Source: Streptomyces specialis (GTDB lineage Bacteria > Actinomycetota > Actinomycetes > Streptomycetales > Streptomycetaceae). Taken from it: a stretch of DNA of 46,774 bases. The notes under the pieces are model-generated. The model worked only from the letters and a program-made list of their open reading frames with translations. It ran no database searches and was not told the DNA's origin. The stretch covers positions 147,882-194,655 of the forward strand of contig NZ_LN929894.1 of the NCBI RefSeq assembly GCF_001493375.1, written 5' to 3'. Position numbers and translations under genes: made by a program. Of the stretch, positions 32,708-40,570 are shown piece by piece. The number at the start of each line of letters is the position of its first letter. Position 1 is the first letter of the stretch.

Positions 32708-34008
32708 CCGGCACGGCCCCCGGGCGCACCCTGTTCGTCACCGGCCCCGGCGGCGACGGCGCCACCACGGTGGCCGCCGCGACCGCGCTGGCCGCCGCGC
32801 GCGCCGGGCGGTCCACGCTCCTGCTGAGCCGGGAACCGGCCGCCGGGCTCGCCCCCCTCCTCGGCGCCGCCCCGCCCGCCTGGCCGGACGAGCCCGCCGA
32901 GGTGGCGCCCGGACTGCACGTGGCCGCGACCGACCCGGCCGCCCGCTTCCGGGCGGGCGTCCTGGCCGCGCAGCGGCACGCCAGGCCCGCGCTGGACGCG
33001 CTCGGCGCGGTGACCCTGGACGACGACGAGCTGACCGAGCTGCCCGGCTCCGGCGCCGCCGCCCTGCTGACGGCCCTGAGCGCGGCCCACGCCACCGGCC
33101 GGTGGCGGCTGGTCGTGGTCGATCTCCCGCCCGCCGCCGACGCGGTCCGGCTCCTCGCCCTGCCCGCGCAGGTGAGCCGTTATCTGCGCCGCCTGCTGCC
33201 GCGCGAGCGCCGGACCGCCCGCGCGCTGCGTCCGCTGCTCGCCCAGTTGGCCGGGGTGCCGCGGCCCGCCGAGGGCCTGTACGAGGCGGCGGACCGCTGG
33301 GAGGCGGGTCTGGCGGCCGTGCGGGAGCTGATCGAGGGGCCGGGGTCGGCCGTCCGCCTGGTCCTCGACCCGGGCGACCGTTCCGCCGGGGCGCTGCGCG
33401 CCGTCCGCGCCGGGCTGGCGCTGCACGGCCTGGCCGTGGAGTCCCTCGTCGCCAACCGGCTGCTGCCGGAAGGCGCCGCCGACCCGTGGCGGGCCGCGGT
33501 CGCCGCGCGCGGGGGCGGGGCGCGCCCGGCGCCCCGGCCGCTCCCACCGGCCCAGCGGCGCCGCATCCGCAGCGACACCCCGGGCGCGGGGCTCGCCGCC
33601 CTGTCCGCCGCCACCGGCCTGGCCGCGCCGCATCCCGTGCCGCACCTGGGGCGCGAGCCGCGGCTGCCGGACCTGGCGGAGCTGTCCGTGCCGCCGCCCG
33701 GCGACGTGGGAGCCGCGTCCCGGCCGGAGCCGGAGCTGACCGACCGGCTGGCCGGGGACGGCGTCCTCGTCTGGCACCTGCCGCTGCCGGGCGCCACCCG
33801 CGACGGCCTGGGCCTGGTCCGCCGGGGCGACGAACTCATCGTGGACACCGGGCCGTTCCGCCGCGTGCTGTCGCTGCCCCCGGCGCTGCGCCGGCGCTCG
33901 GTGGCGGGCGCGTCCTACGTCGGGAACGGCGGCCTCGCCGTCCGTTTCGCGCCGGATCCGGACCGCTGGCCGGAGCGGGCGGGGCCCGACAAGCGCCCGT
34001 TCGGGTAA
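32704..34008 (+). CDS. ArsA/GET3-like protein with degenerate P-loop
   Basis: A 434-aa member of the ArsA/Get3 (SIMIBI) ATPase group. The start has the expected strand-loop-helix, but the Walker A GKGGVGKTT is changed to GPGGDGATT: both the intermolecular signature Lys and the P-loop Lys are lost. The switch region VVVDLPPAADAVRLL remains recognisable. The C-terminal ~80 residues form a small beta domain (LVWHLPLPGATRDG; RRGDELIVDTGPFRR), seen in ArsA-like and alpha-crystallin-like ends. ATP hydrolysis is doubtful. It is coupled to the SRPBCC gene and followed by a DUF5304-like gene. A role in lipid or membrane-protein handling is only a guess. Confidence 0.82.
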   Translation: MTGTAPGRTLFVTGPGGDGATTVAAATALAAARAGRSTLLLSREPAAGLAPLLGAAPPAWPDEPAEVAPGLHVAATDPAARFRAGVLAAQRHARPALDALGAVTLDDDELTELPGSGAAALLTALSAAHATGRWRLVVVDLPPAADAVRLLALPAQVSRYLRRLLPRERRTARALRPLLAQLAGVPRPAEGLYEAADRWEAGLAAVRELIEGPGSAVRLVLDPGDRSAGALRAVRAGLALHGLAVESLVANRLLPEGAADPWRAAVAARGGGARPAPRPLPPAQRRRIRSDTPGAGLAALSAATGLAAPHPVPHLGREPRLPDLAELSVPPPGDVGAASRPEPELTDRLAGDGVLVWHLPLPGATRDGLGLVRRGDELIVDTGPFRRVLSLPPALRRRSVAGASYVGNGGLAVRFAPDPDRWPERAGPDKRPFG

Positions 34009-34043
34009 CGTCGGCCGTGACGGTCGAGTCCCAGGAGGCCGCG

Positions 34044-34508
34044 ATGAGCGACGACACCGAACAGCCCAGCCCGACCACCCCGCCGCCGGACCCCGACGCC
34101 TGGGCCACGGCGTGCGAGGAGGACCTCGCCGCCGAGCGCGCCCGCCGGCGCGAGCGGTACGGCGCCCCGCCCGGCGATCCCGCCGCCGAACTGCGGGCCC
34201 TCGCCGACACCGTGGCCGAGCGGATCCCCCGCCTCGGCGCGGCCCTCGGCCCGGGCATCGGCATGGCGGCCGGACCGCTCGCCGACCGGGCGCGGGCGGC
34301 GCTCGACCCGGTGATCGAGCGGAACGCCGACGCGTTCCAGCACCTCGCCAACGCCGGACAGGAGCTGCTCGCGGCCTACCGGGCGACCGTGCTCGGCCAC
34401 GAGCGCCGCTGGTCCCGCCCGGACCCGGGGGAGCCGCGCGGGGCCAATCGGGACGATGGGGGAGAAGCCGGGGAGGGCCCGGGCTCCGAGCGCATCGACC
34501 TCGACTGA
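34044..34508 (+). CDS. DUF5304-like hypothetical protein
   Basis: A 154-aa acidic protein with a disordered, Pro-rich start (EQPSPTTPPPDPDAW) and end. A helical middle (AAELRALADTVAERIPRLGA; LADRARAALDPVIERNADAF) follows. It has no membrane helix or catalytic motif. I recall Streptomyces proteins at this locus labelled DUF5304; no function is known. AGGAGG lies five bases before ATG 34044. It lies between the ArsA-like gene and glucokinase on the same strand, in the place of M. tuberculosis Rv2183c. Confidence 0.7.
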   Translation: MSDDTEQPSPTTPPPDPDAWATACEEDLAAERARRRERYGAPPGDPAAELRALADTVAERIPRLGAALGPGIGMAAGPLADRARAALDPVIERNADAFQHLANAGQELLAAYRATVLGHERRWSRPDPGEPRGANRDDGGEAGEGPGSERIDLD

Positions 34509-34583
34509 TCACGGGGTCCACGCCGTTCACCCTCCGGTACGGTGGTCGCCAGGCGGGATCCACTGACTTCACTTGAGGGACAT

Positions 34584-35525
34584 ATGGGACTGACCATCGG
34601 TGTCGACATCGGCGGGACGAAGATCGCGGCCGGGGTGGTCGACGAGGACGGGACGATCCTCGACATCTCCCGGGTGGCGACCCCGCCGACCCCCGAGGGC
34701 GTCGTGGAGGCCATCGCCGACGCGATCAAGACCGTCGGCAAGGGCGTCTCCGCGGAGGCCGTCGGCATCGGGGCGGCCGGATATGTGGACGACAAGCGCG
34801 CCACGATCCTGTTCGCGCCGAACATCCTGTGGCGCCACGAGGCCCTCAAGGACAAGATCGAGCAGCGGGTCGGCCTGTCCGTCGTCGTGGAGAACGACGC
34901 GAACGCCGCCGCGTGGGGGGAGTACCGTTTCGGCGCGGGCGCCGGCTACGACGACGTCATCTGCGTCACCCTCGGCACCGGGCTGGGCGGCGGCATCATC
35001 ATCGGCGGCAAGCTGCGCCGCGGACGGTTCGGCATCGCCGGGGAGTTCGGCCACGTGCGGGTCGTGCCGGACGGGCTGCTGTGCGGCTGCGGCAGCCAGG
35101 GCTGCTGGGAGCAGTACGCCTCCGGCCGCGCCCTGGTCCGCTACGCCAGACAGCGCGCCACCGCCACCCCGGACGCGGCCACGATCCTGCTCGGCCTCGG
35201 CGACGGCACCCCCGAGGGGATCGAGGGCACGCACGTGAGCGCCGCCGCCCGGCAGGGCGACAAGGTCGCGATCGACTCGTTCCGCGAGCTGGCCCGCTGG
35301 GCGGGGGCCGGACTGGCGGATCTCGCCTCGCTGTTCGACCCGTCCGCGTTCATCGTCGGCGGCGGGGTCTCCGACGAGGGCGATCTGGTGCTCGACCCGA
35401 TCCGCAAGTCGTTCCGGCGCTGGCTGGTCGGCAGCAGGTACCGGCCGCACGCGCAGGGCCTGGCGGCCCGGCTGGGCGGCCGGGCCGGCCTGGTGGGCGC
35501 GGCGGACCTCGCCCGCCAGGGCTGA
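34584..35525 (+). CDS. glkA: ROK-family glucokinase
   Basis: A 313-aa ROK kinase. The ATP motif (TIGVDIGGTKIAAGVVDEDG), catalytic Asp in VVENDANAAAWGE, the second phosphate loop (TLGTGLGGGIIIGG) and the ROK zinc motif with His (GEFGHVRV) and CGCGSQGCWEQYASG are complete. It phosphorylates glucose, and in Streptomyces GlkA is also the mediator of glucose repression. Start ATG 34584 has GAGGG upstream; an in-frame GTG at 34542 is less likely. It ends one codon before the EEP hydrolase frame opens. Confidence 0.95.
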   Translation: MGLTIGVDIGGTKIAAGVVDEDGTILDISRVATPPTPEGVVEAIADAIKTVGKGVSAEAVGIGAAGYVDDKRATILFAPNILWRHEALKDKIEQRVGLSVVVENDANAAAWGEYRFGAGAGYDDVICVTLGTGLGGGIIIGGKLRRGRFGIAGEFGHVRVVPDGLLCGCGSQGCWEQYASGRALVRYARQRATATPDAATILLGLGDGTPEGIEGTHVSAAARQGDKVAIDSFRELARWAGAGLADLASLFDPSAFIVGGGVSDEGDLVLDPIRKSFRRWLVGSRYRPHAQGLAARLGGRAGLVGAADLARQG

Positions 35526-35597
35526 CCGGCGGGGACGGGCGCGGGGGGCACGGAGATCCGTCTGCTGCGCTACAACGTCCGTTCCCTGCGTGACGAC

Positions 35598-36275
35598 ATG
35601 GGGGCGCTGGCCCGGGTGATCCGGGCCTGTGCCCCCGATGTCGTCTGCGTGCAGGAGGCGCCGCGCTTCCCCGGCTGGCGCCGCCGCACCGCCCGGCTGG
35701 AGCGGGCCACCGGCCTCGGGTACGTCAGCGGCGGCGCGTCGTCGTGCGGCACGATGATCATGTCGGCGCTGGGGCCGACGGTCGAGTACGCGGGAGACGT
35801 CACCTGGCCGCTCACCCCGGGACAGCACCGGCGCGGTCTGGCGCTGGCCGTGCTGCGCTTCGGATCGGGCGCGCGGCTCGCGGTCGTGAGCTGCCACCTG
35901 AGTCTGCTGGCGGCGGAGCGGTACCGGCAGGCGGAGCTGCTGCTCGAACGCCTTGGCCTGCTCGCCGCCCGGATGCCGGGCGTGGTGGCCGGGGGCCTCA
36001 ACGAACGCCCGCACGGCCGCGCGTTCCGGCTGCTCGCCGGGCGGCTGACGGACGCCGGGCGGCACGCCCCCGAGGGCGGCCCGTTCACCTTCTCCTCCGC
36101 CGCGCCGGACCGCAGGATCGACGCCGTGCTGTGCACGCCCGGCGTCGAGGTGCTGGGCTGCGGCGTCCCGGCGGACCTGCCCGGCACGCGCCCCGGCGAT
36201 CCCGTCCGCGCCACGGACCACCTCCCCGTCCTCGCCCGGCTGCGCCTGCCCCCCGAGCGGCCGTCCGGCGCCTAG
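35598..36275 (+). CDS. Endonuclease/exonuclease/phosphatase family protein, start unclear
   Basis: A DNase I-like (EEP) protein. The listed ATG gives 225 aa, but the conserved first strand lies upstream in the same frame (IRLLRYNVRSLRDD, from 35556). The frame is open to 35526 with no ATG, GTG or TTG; ACG 35550 or CTG 35562 (GGAG six bases before) are the only candidates. Motifs: VVCVQEAPRF (metal Glu), VVSCHLSLL, TDHLPVLARL (catalytic His). The G-D-L-N motif reads AGGLNERPHG, so the active-site Asp is replaced by Gly. Missing start and missing Asp point to decay or sequence errors. It overlaps the convergent membrane-protein gene by 4 bp. Confidence 0.7.
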   Translation: MGALARVIRACAPDVVCVQEAPRFPGWRRRTARLERATGLGYVSGGASSCGTMIMSALGPTVEYAGDVTWPLTPGQHRRGLALAVLRFGSGARLAVVSCHLSLLAAERYRQAELLLERLGLLAARMPGVVAGGLNERPHGRAFRLLAGRLTDAGRHAPEGGPFTFSSAAPDRRIDAVLCTPGVEVLGCGVPADLPGTRPGDPVRATDHLPVLARLRLPPERPSGA

Positions 36276-36742
36276 ACGACGGCGCCGCTGCCCGGGTCGG
36301 CCCAGTCGTCGTCCCGGCCGTCCCGCATCCGTGTCACCAGCGTGGCGAAGCCACCGAGGAAGCCGCCCACGCCCAGCGTCACGATCCACCACGTCATCTG
36401 CCGCTGGAGCAGCACGGTCAGGATCAGCAGCAGCGGCCCGCCGAGCACCGCGATCCACGCCAGTTTGGTCGCCAGGTCGGCCGCCGGGAGCGGTGGGGGC
36501 TCCGGGGGGACGAAGTGCCCCTCGTCCTCGTCCTCCGCGGCCTCCCAGTCGCGCGGCCCCTGCGCGGGTGGCACGTCCACGGCGGTGCCGGGCAGGTCGT
36601 CCGCCGTCAGAGGCACGCCCAGCGGCCAGACGCCCGGCGGATCGGCGGGCTCCTCGCCGTATCCGGCGACGATCTCGGCCCAGGCGGCTTCCTCGTCGAT
36701 CGGATCGCGGCCGTCGCCGCGCTCCTGGTCACGTTCCGTCAC
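36272..36742 (-). CDS. Small membrane protein with acidic N-terminus
   Basis: A 156-aa protein of unknown function. The first ~90 residues are acidic and proline-rich (DWEAAEDEDEGHFVPPEPPP), then two membrane helices (ATKLAWIAVLGGPLLLILTV and WWIVTLGVGGFLGGFATLV) joined by a short basic turn, and an acidic tail. Start GTG 36742 has AAGGAAG upstream. It overlaps the end of the esterase gene by 14 bp on the same strand, so it is probably co-expressed. Confidence 0.8.
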   Translation of the reverse strand: MTERDQERGDGRDPIDEEAAWAEIVAGYGEEPADPPGVWPLGVPLTADDLPGTAVDVPPAQGPRDWEAAEDEDEGHFVPPEPPPLPAADLATKLAWIAVLGGPLLLILTVLLQRQMTWWIVTLGVGGFLGGFATLVTRMRDGRDDDWADPGSGAVV

Positions 36743-37502
36743 GGGCTGTCTTCCTTGTCACGAGGCGGGTGATGAAGGCGTCCGTCTCCTGAAAGATACG
36801 CTCCGCGTCGTGGTCCAGGGTGGCCACGTGGTAGCTCGACTCCAGCACATGCTCGGTGACGTCGGCCGACGACACCGACGCCAGCACGGCCGCCGAGTCC
36901 GAGGGCGGCACGACATGGTCGACGCGGCTGTGCAACAGCAGCAACGGCTGTGTCACCTGGGCCAGTTCGCCCCGCACCAGCGCGAACAGGGCGCGCGCGG
37001 AGTGCGCGGCGTGCAACGGCACACGCTCGTACCCCGACTCCTCGACGCCTTCCCTGGCGATGTCCGAGATCAACCCCCGCGCGCTGGGCACCAGATGGCG
37101 CAGCACCGGCAGCGCGTAGCCCTGGAGCCGTGGAAATGTGATCGCCGGATTGACCAGCGCGACGCCGCTGACGGCGGACCCGTGCCGGGCGGCGAGCCGC
37201 AGGGCGAGGGCGCCGCCCATGGACAGGCCGCACACGAAGACCTGCTCGCAGCGCCGGGACAGGGCGCGCAGCTCGCGGTCGACCGTGGCGTACCAGTCCT
37301 GCCAGCCGGTGCGTTGCAGGTCCTGCCAGCGCGTGCCGTGGCCGGGCAGGAGCGGCAGCGACACCGTCAGGTCCCGGGCGGCGAGGTGCTCGGCCCAGGG
37401 GCGCAGGGACTGGGGGGAGCCGGTGAATCCGTGACAGAGCAGGACGCCGGTCGGCGAACCGTCGTGTGTGAAGGGCTCGGCCCCGGGAAGAAGCTGTCGC
37501 AT
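36729..37502 (-). CDS. Alpha/beta hydrolase (carboxylesterase/monoacylglycerol lipase type)
   Basis: A 257-aa serine hydrolase of the carboxylesterase EstB-like group. The oxyanion motif VLLCHGFTGSPQSLRPWAEH, the nucleophile elbow VCGLSMGGALALRLA, the catalytic Asp (LHSRVDHVVPP) and the catalytic His (SSYHVATLDHDAERI) form a full triad. The likely substrates are short- to medium-chain esters or monoacylglycerols. GGAGG lies seven bases before ATG 37502. It is divergent from the PlsC-type gene, so both may concern lipids. Confidence 0.92.
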   Translation of the reverse strand: MRQLLPGAEPFTHDGSPTGVLLCHGFTGSPQSLRPWAEHLAARDLTVSLPLLPGHGTRWQDLQRTGWQDWYATVDRELRALSRRCEQVFVCGLSMGGALALRLAARHGSAVSGVALVNPAITFPRLQGYALPVLRHLVPSARGLISDIAREGVEESGYERVPLHAAHSARALFALVRGELAQVTQPLLLLHSRVDHVVPPSDSAAVLASVSSADVTEHVLESSYHVATLDHDAERIFQETDAFITRLVTRKTARDGT

Positions 37503-37579
37503 CGGCTCGCCTCCGTCGGTGGTGGGCGCTTGTCACCCTACGCGCGCGGATCCTGACCGCGCCATGCCCGGCTGCCCAG

Positions 37580-37585
37580 TAGGGT
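37580..37585 (+). promoter_or_regulatory. -10 element upstream of plsC-like gene
   Basis: TAGGGT, 27 bp before GTG 37613 and upstream of GGGAGG. Matches the usual Streptomyces -10. No clear -35 was found. Confidence 0.4.
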
Positions 37586-37612
37586 CGGCGGGACGATTCG
37601 GGAGGTGGCGCG

Positions 37613-38323
37613 GTGCTGTACGGCGCGATGAAGGTGTCCGTGGGGGCCGGTCTGAAGCTCGCGTTCCGGCCGTGGGTGGAGGGCGGGGAGCACGTTCCGG
37701 ACGAGGGGCCGGCGATCCTGGCGAGCAACCATCTGTCGTTCTCCGACTCCTTCTTCCTGCCGGCGGTGCTGGACCGGAAGGTGACGTTCATCGCCAAGGC
37801 CGAGTACTTCACGTCGCCGGGGCTGAAGGGGAAGCTGACGGCCGCGTTCTTCAAGGGGGTCGGGCAGCTCCCGGTGGACCGCTCGGGGGCGCGCGGCGCC
37901 GGGGAGGCGGCGATCAGCAGCGCGATCGCGGTGCTGGAGCGCGGCGAGCTGTTCGGCATCTACCCGGAGGGCACCCGTTCCCCCGACGGCCGCCTGTACC
38001 GGGGCAAGTCCGGTGGCCTGGCCCGGGTGGCGCTGGCCACGGGCGCGCCGGTGATCCCGGTCGCGATGATCGACACGGAGAAGATCCAGCCGCCCGGCAA
38101 GGTCGTCCCGAAGCTGATGCGGCCCGGCATCCGGATCGGCGAGCCGCTGACGTTCGACCGTTACCGGGGCATGGAGAACGACCGCTTCGTCCTGCGTTCG
38201 CTGACCGACGAGGTGATGTACGCGATCATGCGGCTGTCCGGCCAGGAGTACGTGGACATCTACGCCACGGCCGCGAAACGGGCCCTCGCCGAGGAGGCGA
38301 AGAAGCGGCCCCAGGGCGGGTGA
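37613..38323 (+). CDS. 1-acyl-sn-glycerol-3-phosphate acyltransferase (PlsC type)
   Basis: A 236-aa acyltransferase that adds a fatty acid to lysophosphatidate or a related lysolipid. The four family blocks are visible: ILASNHLSFSDSFFLP (NHx4D catalytic pair), GQLPVDRSGARG, FGIYPEGTRSPDGRLYRGK (PEGTRS) and PVIPVAMIDTEKIQP. It is peripheral to the membrane, without a clear transmembrane helix. The start is GTG 37613 with GGGAGG upstream. Position and type match M. tuberculosis Rv2182c. A strong hairpin follows the stop. Confidence 0.93.
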   Translation: MLYGAMKVSVGAGLKLAFRPWVEGGEHVPDEGPAILASNHLSFSDSFFLPAVLDRKVTFIAKAEYFTSPGLKGKLTAAFFKGVGQLPVDRSGARGAGEAAISSAIAVLERGELFGIYPEGTRSPDGRLYRGKSGGLARVALATGAPVIPVAMIDTEKIQPPGKVVPKLMRPGIRIGEPLTFDRYRGMENDRFVLRSLTDEVMYAIMRLSGQEYVDIYATAAKRALAEEAKKRPQGG

Positions 38324-38326
38324 GCC

Positions 38327-38363
38327 CGCCCGTCCGCCCCGCGCGGATGAGGGCGGACGGGCG
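38327..38363. terminator. Terminator between convergent plsC-like and anthranilate synthase genes
   Basis: CGCCCGTCCGCCC (38327-38339) pairs with GGGCGGACGGGCG (38351-38363), loop 11 nt. It can serve both converging transcripts. Confidence 0.75.
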
Positions 38364-38373
38364 CGTCGCGCGT

Positions 38374-40311
38374 TCAGCGGGGTGACGGCACCGCGTCCGG
38401 GGTCAGCAGGTGCCGGACGATCCCCGGGCCGTCCAGCGTCAGCACGGACTCGGGGTGGAACTGCACGCCGGCGAAGCCGGGGCCGCGCAGGGCGTGGACC
38501 TCGTCGGTCGCGGGGTCGCGGCTCACCGTGACGCCCCGCCGGGCCAGGTCCGCGGCCGTCGCCGCGTCGCACCGGGCGGTGTACGAGTTGTAGAAGCCGA
38601 CCGTCTCCCGGCGGCCGAAGAAGTCGATCCGCTCCTGGGCGCCCTGGTACGGCCGCGCCTTGCGGACCAGGGGGAGGCCGATCCGCGCCGCGAGCAGTTC
38701 GTGGCCGAGGCAGACGCCGATCACCGTGTGCGCGTGGCCCGCCAGCAGGTCCCCGGCCAGCGCGCCCAGCAGCCGCATCCTCGGGTCGGCGGTGTCGCCC
38801 GGGTCGCCGGGTCCCGGACCGAGGACCACCGGGCCCGGGTGGGCGAGGGCCCGTTCCCGCAGGCCGGGCGCGTCGTACCGCGCCACGTCCACCTCGGCGC
38901 CGGTGGAGCGCAGCAGGTGGGCGAGCATCGAGGTGAACGTGTCCTCGCCGTCCACCACCAGCACGTGCCCCGCGTGCCCGGCGCCGCCCGCCGGGACCGG
39001 CTCCCGCATCCGCAGCCAGAACGGCGCCAGCCCGGACGTGCGCTCGGCCAGCGCCGCCCGCACCCGCGGGTCGTCGGCGAGCCGGGGAGCGGCCCGCCCG
39101 GCGGCCGGGGCCGCCGCGCCCGGCCGCACGCCCAGCGCGGCCAGCACGCCGGCCGCCTTGGCGTGGGTCTCGGCGACCTCGCTCGCCGGGTCGGAGGCCC
39201 GTACCAGCGTCGCGCCCACGGGGACCCGCAGCCGGCCGTCCGTCGCGTCGATGTCGGCGGTGCGGATCAGGATGGGGGAGTCCAGCGTGGGGGCGCCGCC
39301 CGCGTCGCGGCCCACCAGCGCCAGCGCCCCCGCGTAGTAGCCGCGCCCGCCGCGCTCGTGGCGGCCGATCACGCGGCAGGCGTTCTCCACCGGGCTGCCC
39401 GTGACGGTGGCGGCGAACATCGTCTCGCGCAGCACCTCCCGCACGTCGAGCGTGGTGCGCCCGCGCAGCTCGAACTCGGTGTGCGCCAGGTGCGCCATCT
39501 CGCGCAGCCGTGGCCCGACGACGACGCCGCCCCGGTCGCCCACGGCGCACATCATCTTCAGCTCCTCGTCCACCACCATGGACAGTTCCTCGGTCTCCTT
39601 GCGGTCCCCGAGGAACGCCAGCAGCCCGGCCGTGTCGGGCCCCTGCGGCGGATAGCGGTAGGTGCCGCTGATGGGGTTCATCACGACCGTCCCGCCGCTC
39701 ATCCGGACGTGGACCTCCGGGCTCGCGCCGACCAGCACCCGCCGCCCGGTGTGCACGACGAACGTCCAGTACGCGCCGCGCTCGGCGGCCAGCAGGCGGC
39801 GGAACAGCGCCAGCGCGTCGGCGCGGCCGAAGCCGTCCACGCGGCCGGTGAACGTGCGGCGGATCACGAAGTTGGCGCCCTGGCCCGCGCCGATCTCGTC
39901 GCGCACCACGTCGGCGACGATCCGGGCGTACGCGTCGTCGGGCACGTCGAACGCGCCGTCGCGCACCTCGACCGGATGCCGGGGCAGCGCGGCGAGCACG
40001 TCGTCCAGCGGCAGTTCGCGGATCGCGCCGGGCAGCAGCACGGCGAGCGGGGTGCCGTCGTCGGTCACGGCGAAGCCGCGCTCGGCGATCTGCCGGAACG
40101 GCACCAGCGCCAGCGCGCCGTGGTGGTCGGGGATCTCGGCCAGCCGGTCGATCTCCACGACCGGGCCGGTGAGGACCTCGACGAGACCGTGGTCGCGGCC
40201 GGGCGTGCGGCGGCGGAGCAGGGCGAACGGGGTGTCGTCCGTCACCAGCCGGCGGATCACGGCCCCGGCGGATTCCGGGGCGGCGGGAACGTCAAGGGCG
40301 GCGTGTCGCAT
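38374..40311 (-). CDS. Fused anthranilate synthase (TrpE-TrpG)
   Basis: A 645-aa bifunctional enzyme converting chorismate and glutamine to anthranilate. The TrpE part (residues ~1-420) has GANFVIRRTFTGRV, the chorismate-site stretch NPISGTYRYP and ATVTGSPVENACRVIGRHE. After a Pro/Ala linker, the class I glutamine amidotransferase part (from about 450) has HVLVVDGEDTFTSMLAHLLR, VVLGPGPGDPGD, the Cys nucleophile in IGVCLGHELLAARIGLPLV and the His-Glu pair in GVQFHPESVLT. ATG 40311 is the likely start (GGAAGGG upstream). A Trp-rich leader and hairpin just upstream show attenuation by tryptophan. Layout is also that of PhzE-type enzymes, but no phenazine genes are present. Confidence 0.93.
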   Translation of the reverse strand: MRHAALDVPAAPESAGAVIRRLVTDDTPFALLRRRTPGRDHGLVEVLTGPVVEIDRLAEIPDHHGALALVPFRQIAERGFAVTDDGTPLAVLLPGAIRELPLDDVLAALPRHPVEVRDGAFDVPDDAYARIVADVVRDEIGAGQGANFVIRRTFTGRVDGFGRADALALFRRLLAAERGAYWTFVVHTGRRVLVGASPEVHVRMSGGTVVMNPISGTYRYPPQGPDTAGLLAFLGDRKETEELSMVVDEELKMMCAVGDRGGVVVGPRLREMAHLAHTEFELRGRTTLDVREVLRETMFAATVTGSPVENACRVIGRHERGGRGYYAGALALVGRDAGGAPTLDSPILIRTADIDATDGRLRVPVGATLVRASDPASEVAETHAKAAGVLAALGVRPGAAAPAAGRAAPRLADDPRVRAALAERTSGLAPFWLRMREPVPAGGAGHAGHVLVVDGEDTFTSMLAHLLRSTGAEVDVARYDAPGLRERALAHPGPVVLGPGPGDPGDTADPRMRLLGALAGDLLAGHAHTVIGVCLGHELLAARIGLPLVRKARPYQGAQERIDFFGRRETVGFYNSYTARCDAATAADLARRGVTVSRDPATDEVHALRGPGFAGVQFHPESVLTLDGPGIVRHLLTPDAVPSPR

Positions 40312-40365
40312 GGGGCGTGGTCCCTTCCGGTGCGGTGGCAAGAGGGGACGGCCCGCGAACGCGCC

Positions 40366-40391
40366 GAAGGCCGCCCCTCGGGCGGCCTTCG
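40366..40391 (-). terminator. Trp attenuator hairpin
   Basis: CGAAGGCCGCC (40366-40376) pairs perfectly with GGCGGCCTTCG (40381-40391) around a 4-nt loop. It lies 26 bp after the leader peptide stop and 54 bp before the anthranilate synthase start, the place expected for an attenuator. It has no U-tract. Confidence 0.75.
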
Positions 40392-40417
40392 CGTCGATCG
40401 TCTCGTGGAACGCGCAG

Positions 40418-40474
40418 TCAGTGGGCCGCCGGGTGAGCGGTCCACCACCAGTTCCGGGTGTGCTGCGCGATCAT
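40418..40474 (-). CDS. trpL: Trp leader peptide
   Basis: An 18-codon reading frame, MIAQHTRNWWWTAHPAAH, ending TGA. Three consecutive TGG codons, and the NWWWTAHPAAH end, closely match the trp leader peptides I know from Streptomyces trpE genes. Ribosome stalling at the Trp codons when charged tRNA-Trp is scarce should prevent the attenuator hairpin at 40366-40391 and allow synthesis of anthranilate synthase. ATG 40474 has no ribosome site, but TAGGGT lies seven bases upstream, so the leader mRNA probably starts at the ATG itself. Confidence 0.9.
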   Translation of the reverse strand: MIAQHTRNWWWTAHPAAH

Positions 40475-40481
40475 GCGGCGC

Positions 40482-40487
40482 ACCCTA
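40482..40487 (-). promoter_or_regulatory. -10 element of the trp leader promoter
   Basis: TAGGGT on the minus strand, seven bases before the leader-peptide ATG. The spacing predicts a leaderless transcript. No good -35 was identified. Confidence 0.55.
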
Positions 40488-40557
40488 TCGCACCGCCGCA
40501 CCCGTGCGCGGGTGTCTCACTCCCCGATCGGCCGGGAGCACGGCGCGGCGCACCCCG

Positions 40558-40563
40558 TAATCT
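40558..40563 (+). promoter_or_regulatory. -10 element of the DAHP synthase promoter
   Basis: TAATCT, seven bases before GTG 40571. The spacing predicts a leaderless mRNA. It shares a 96-bp promoter gap with the divergent trp leader. Confidence 0.5.
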
Positions 40564-40570
40564 GGACGGC

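Noticed and set aside
38374..40311. Phenazine-type PhzE function for the fused anthranilate synthase
   Set aside because: The Trp-rich leader, attenuator and neighbouring DAHP synthase point to tryptophan synthesis, and no phenazine genes are present.
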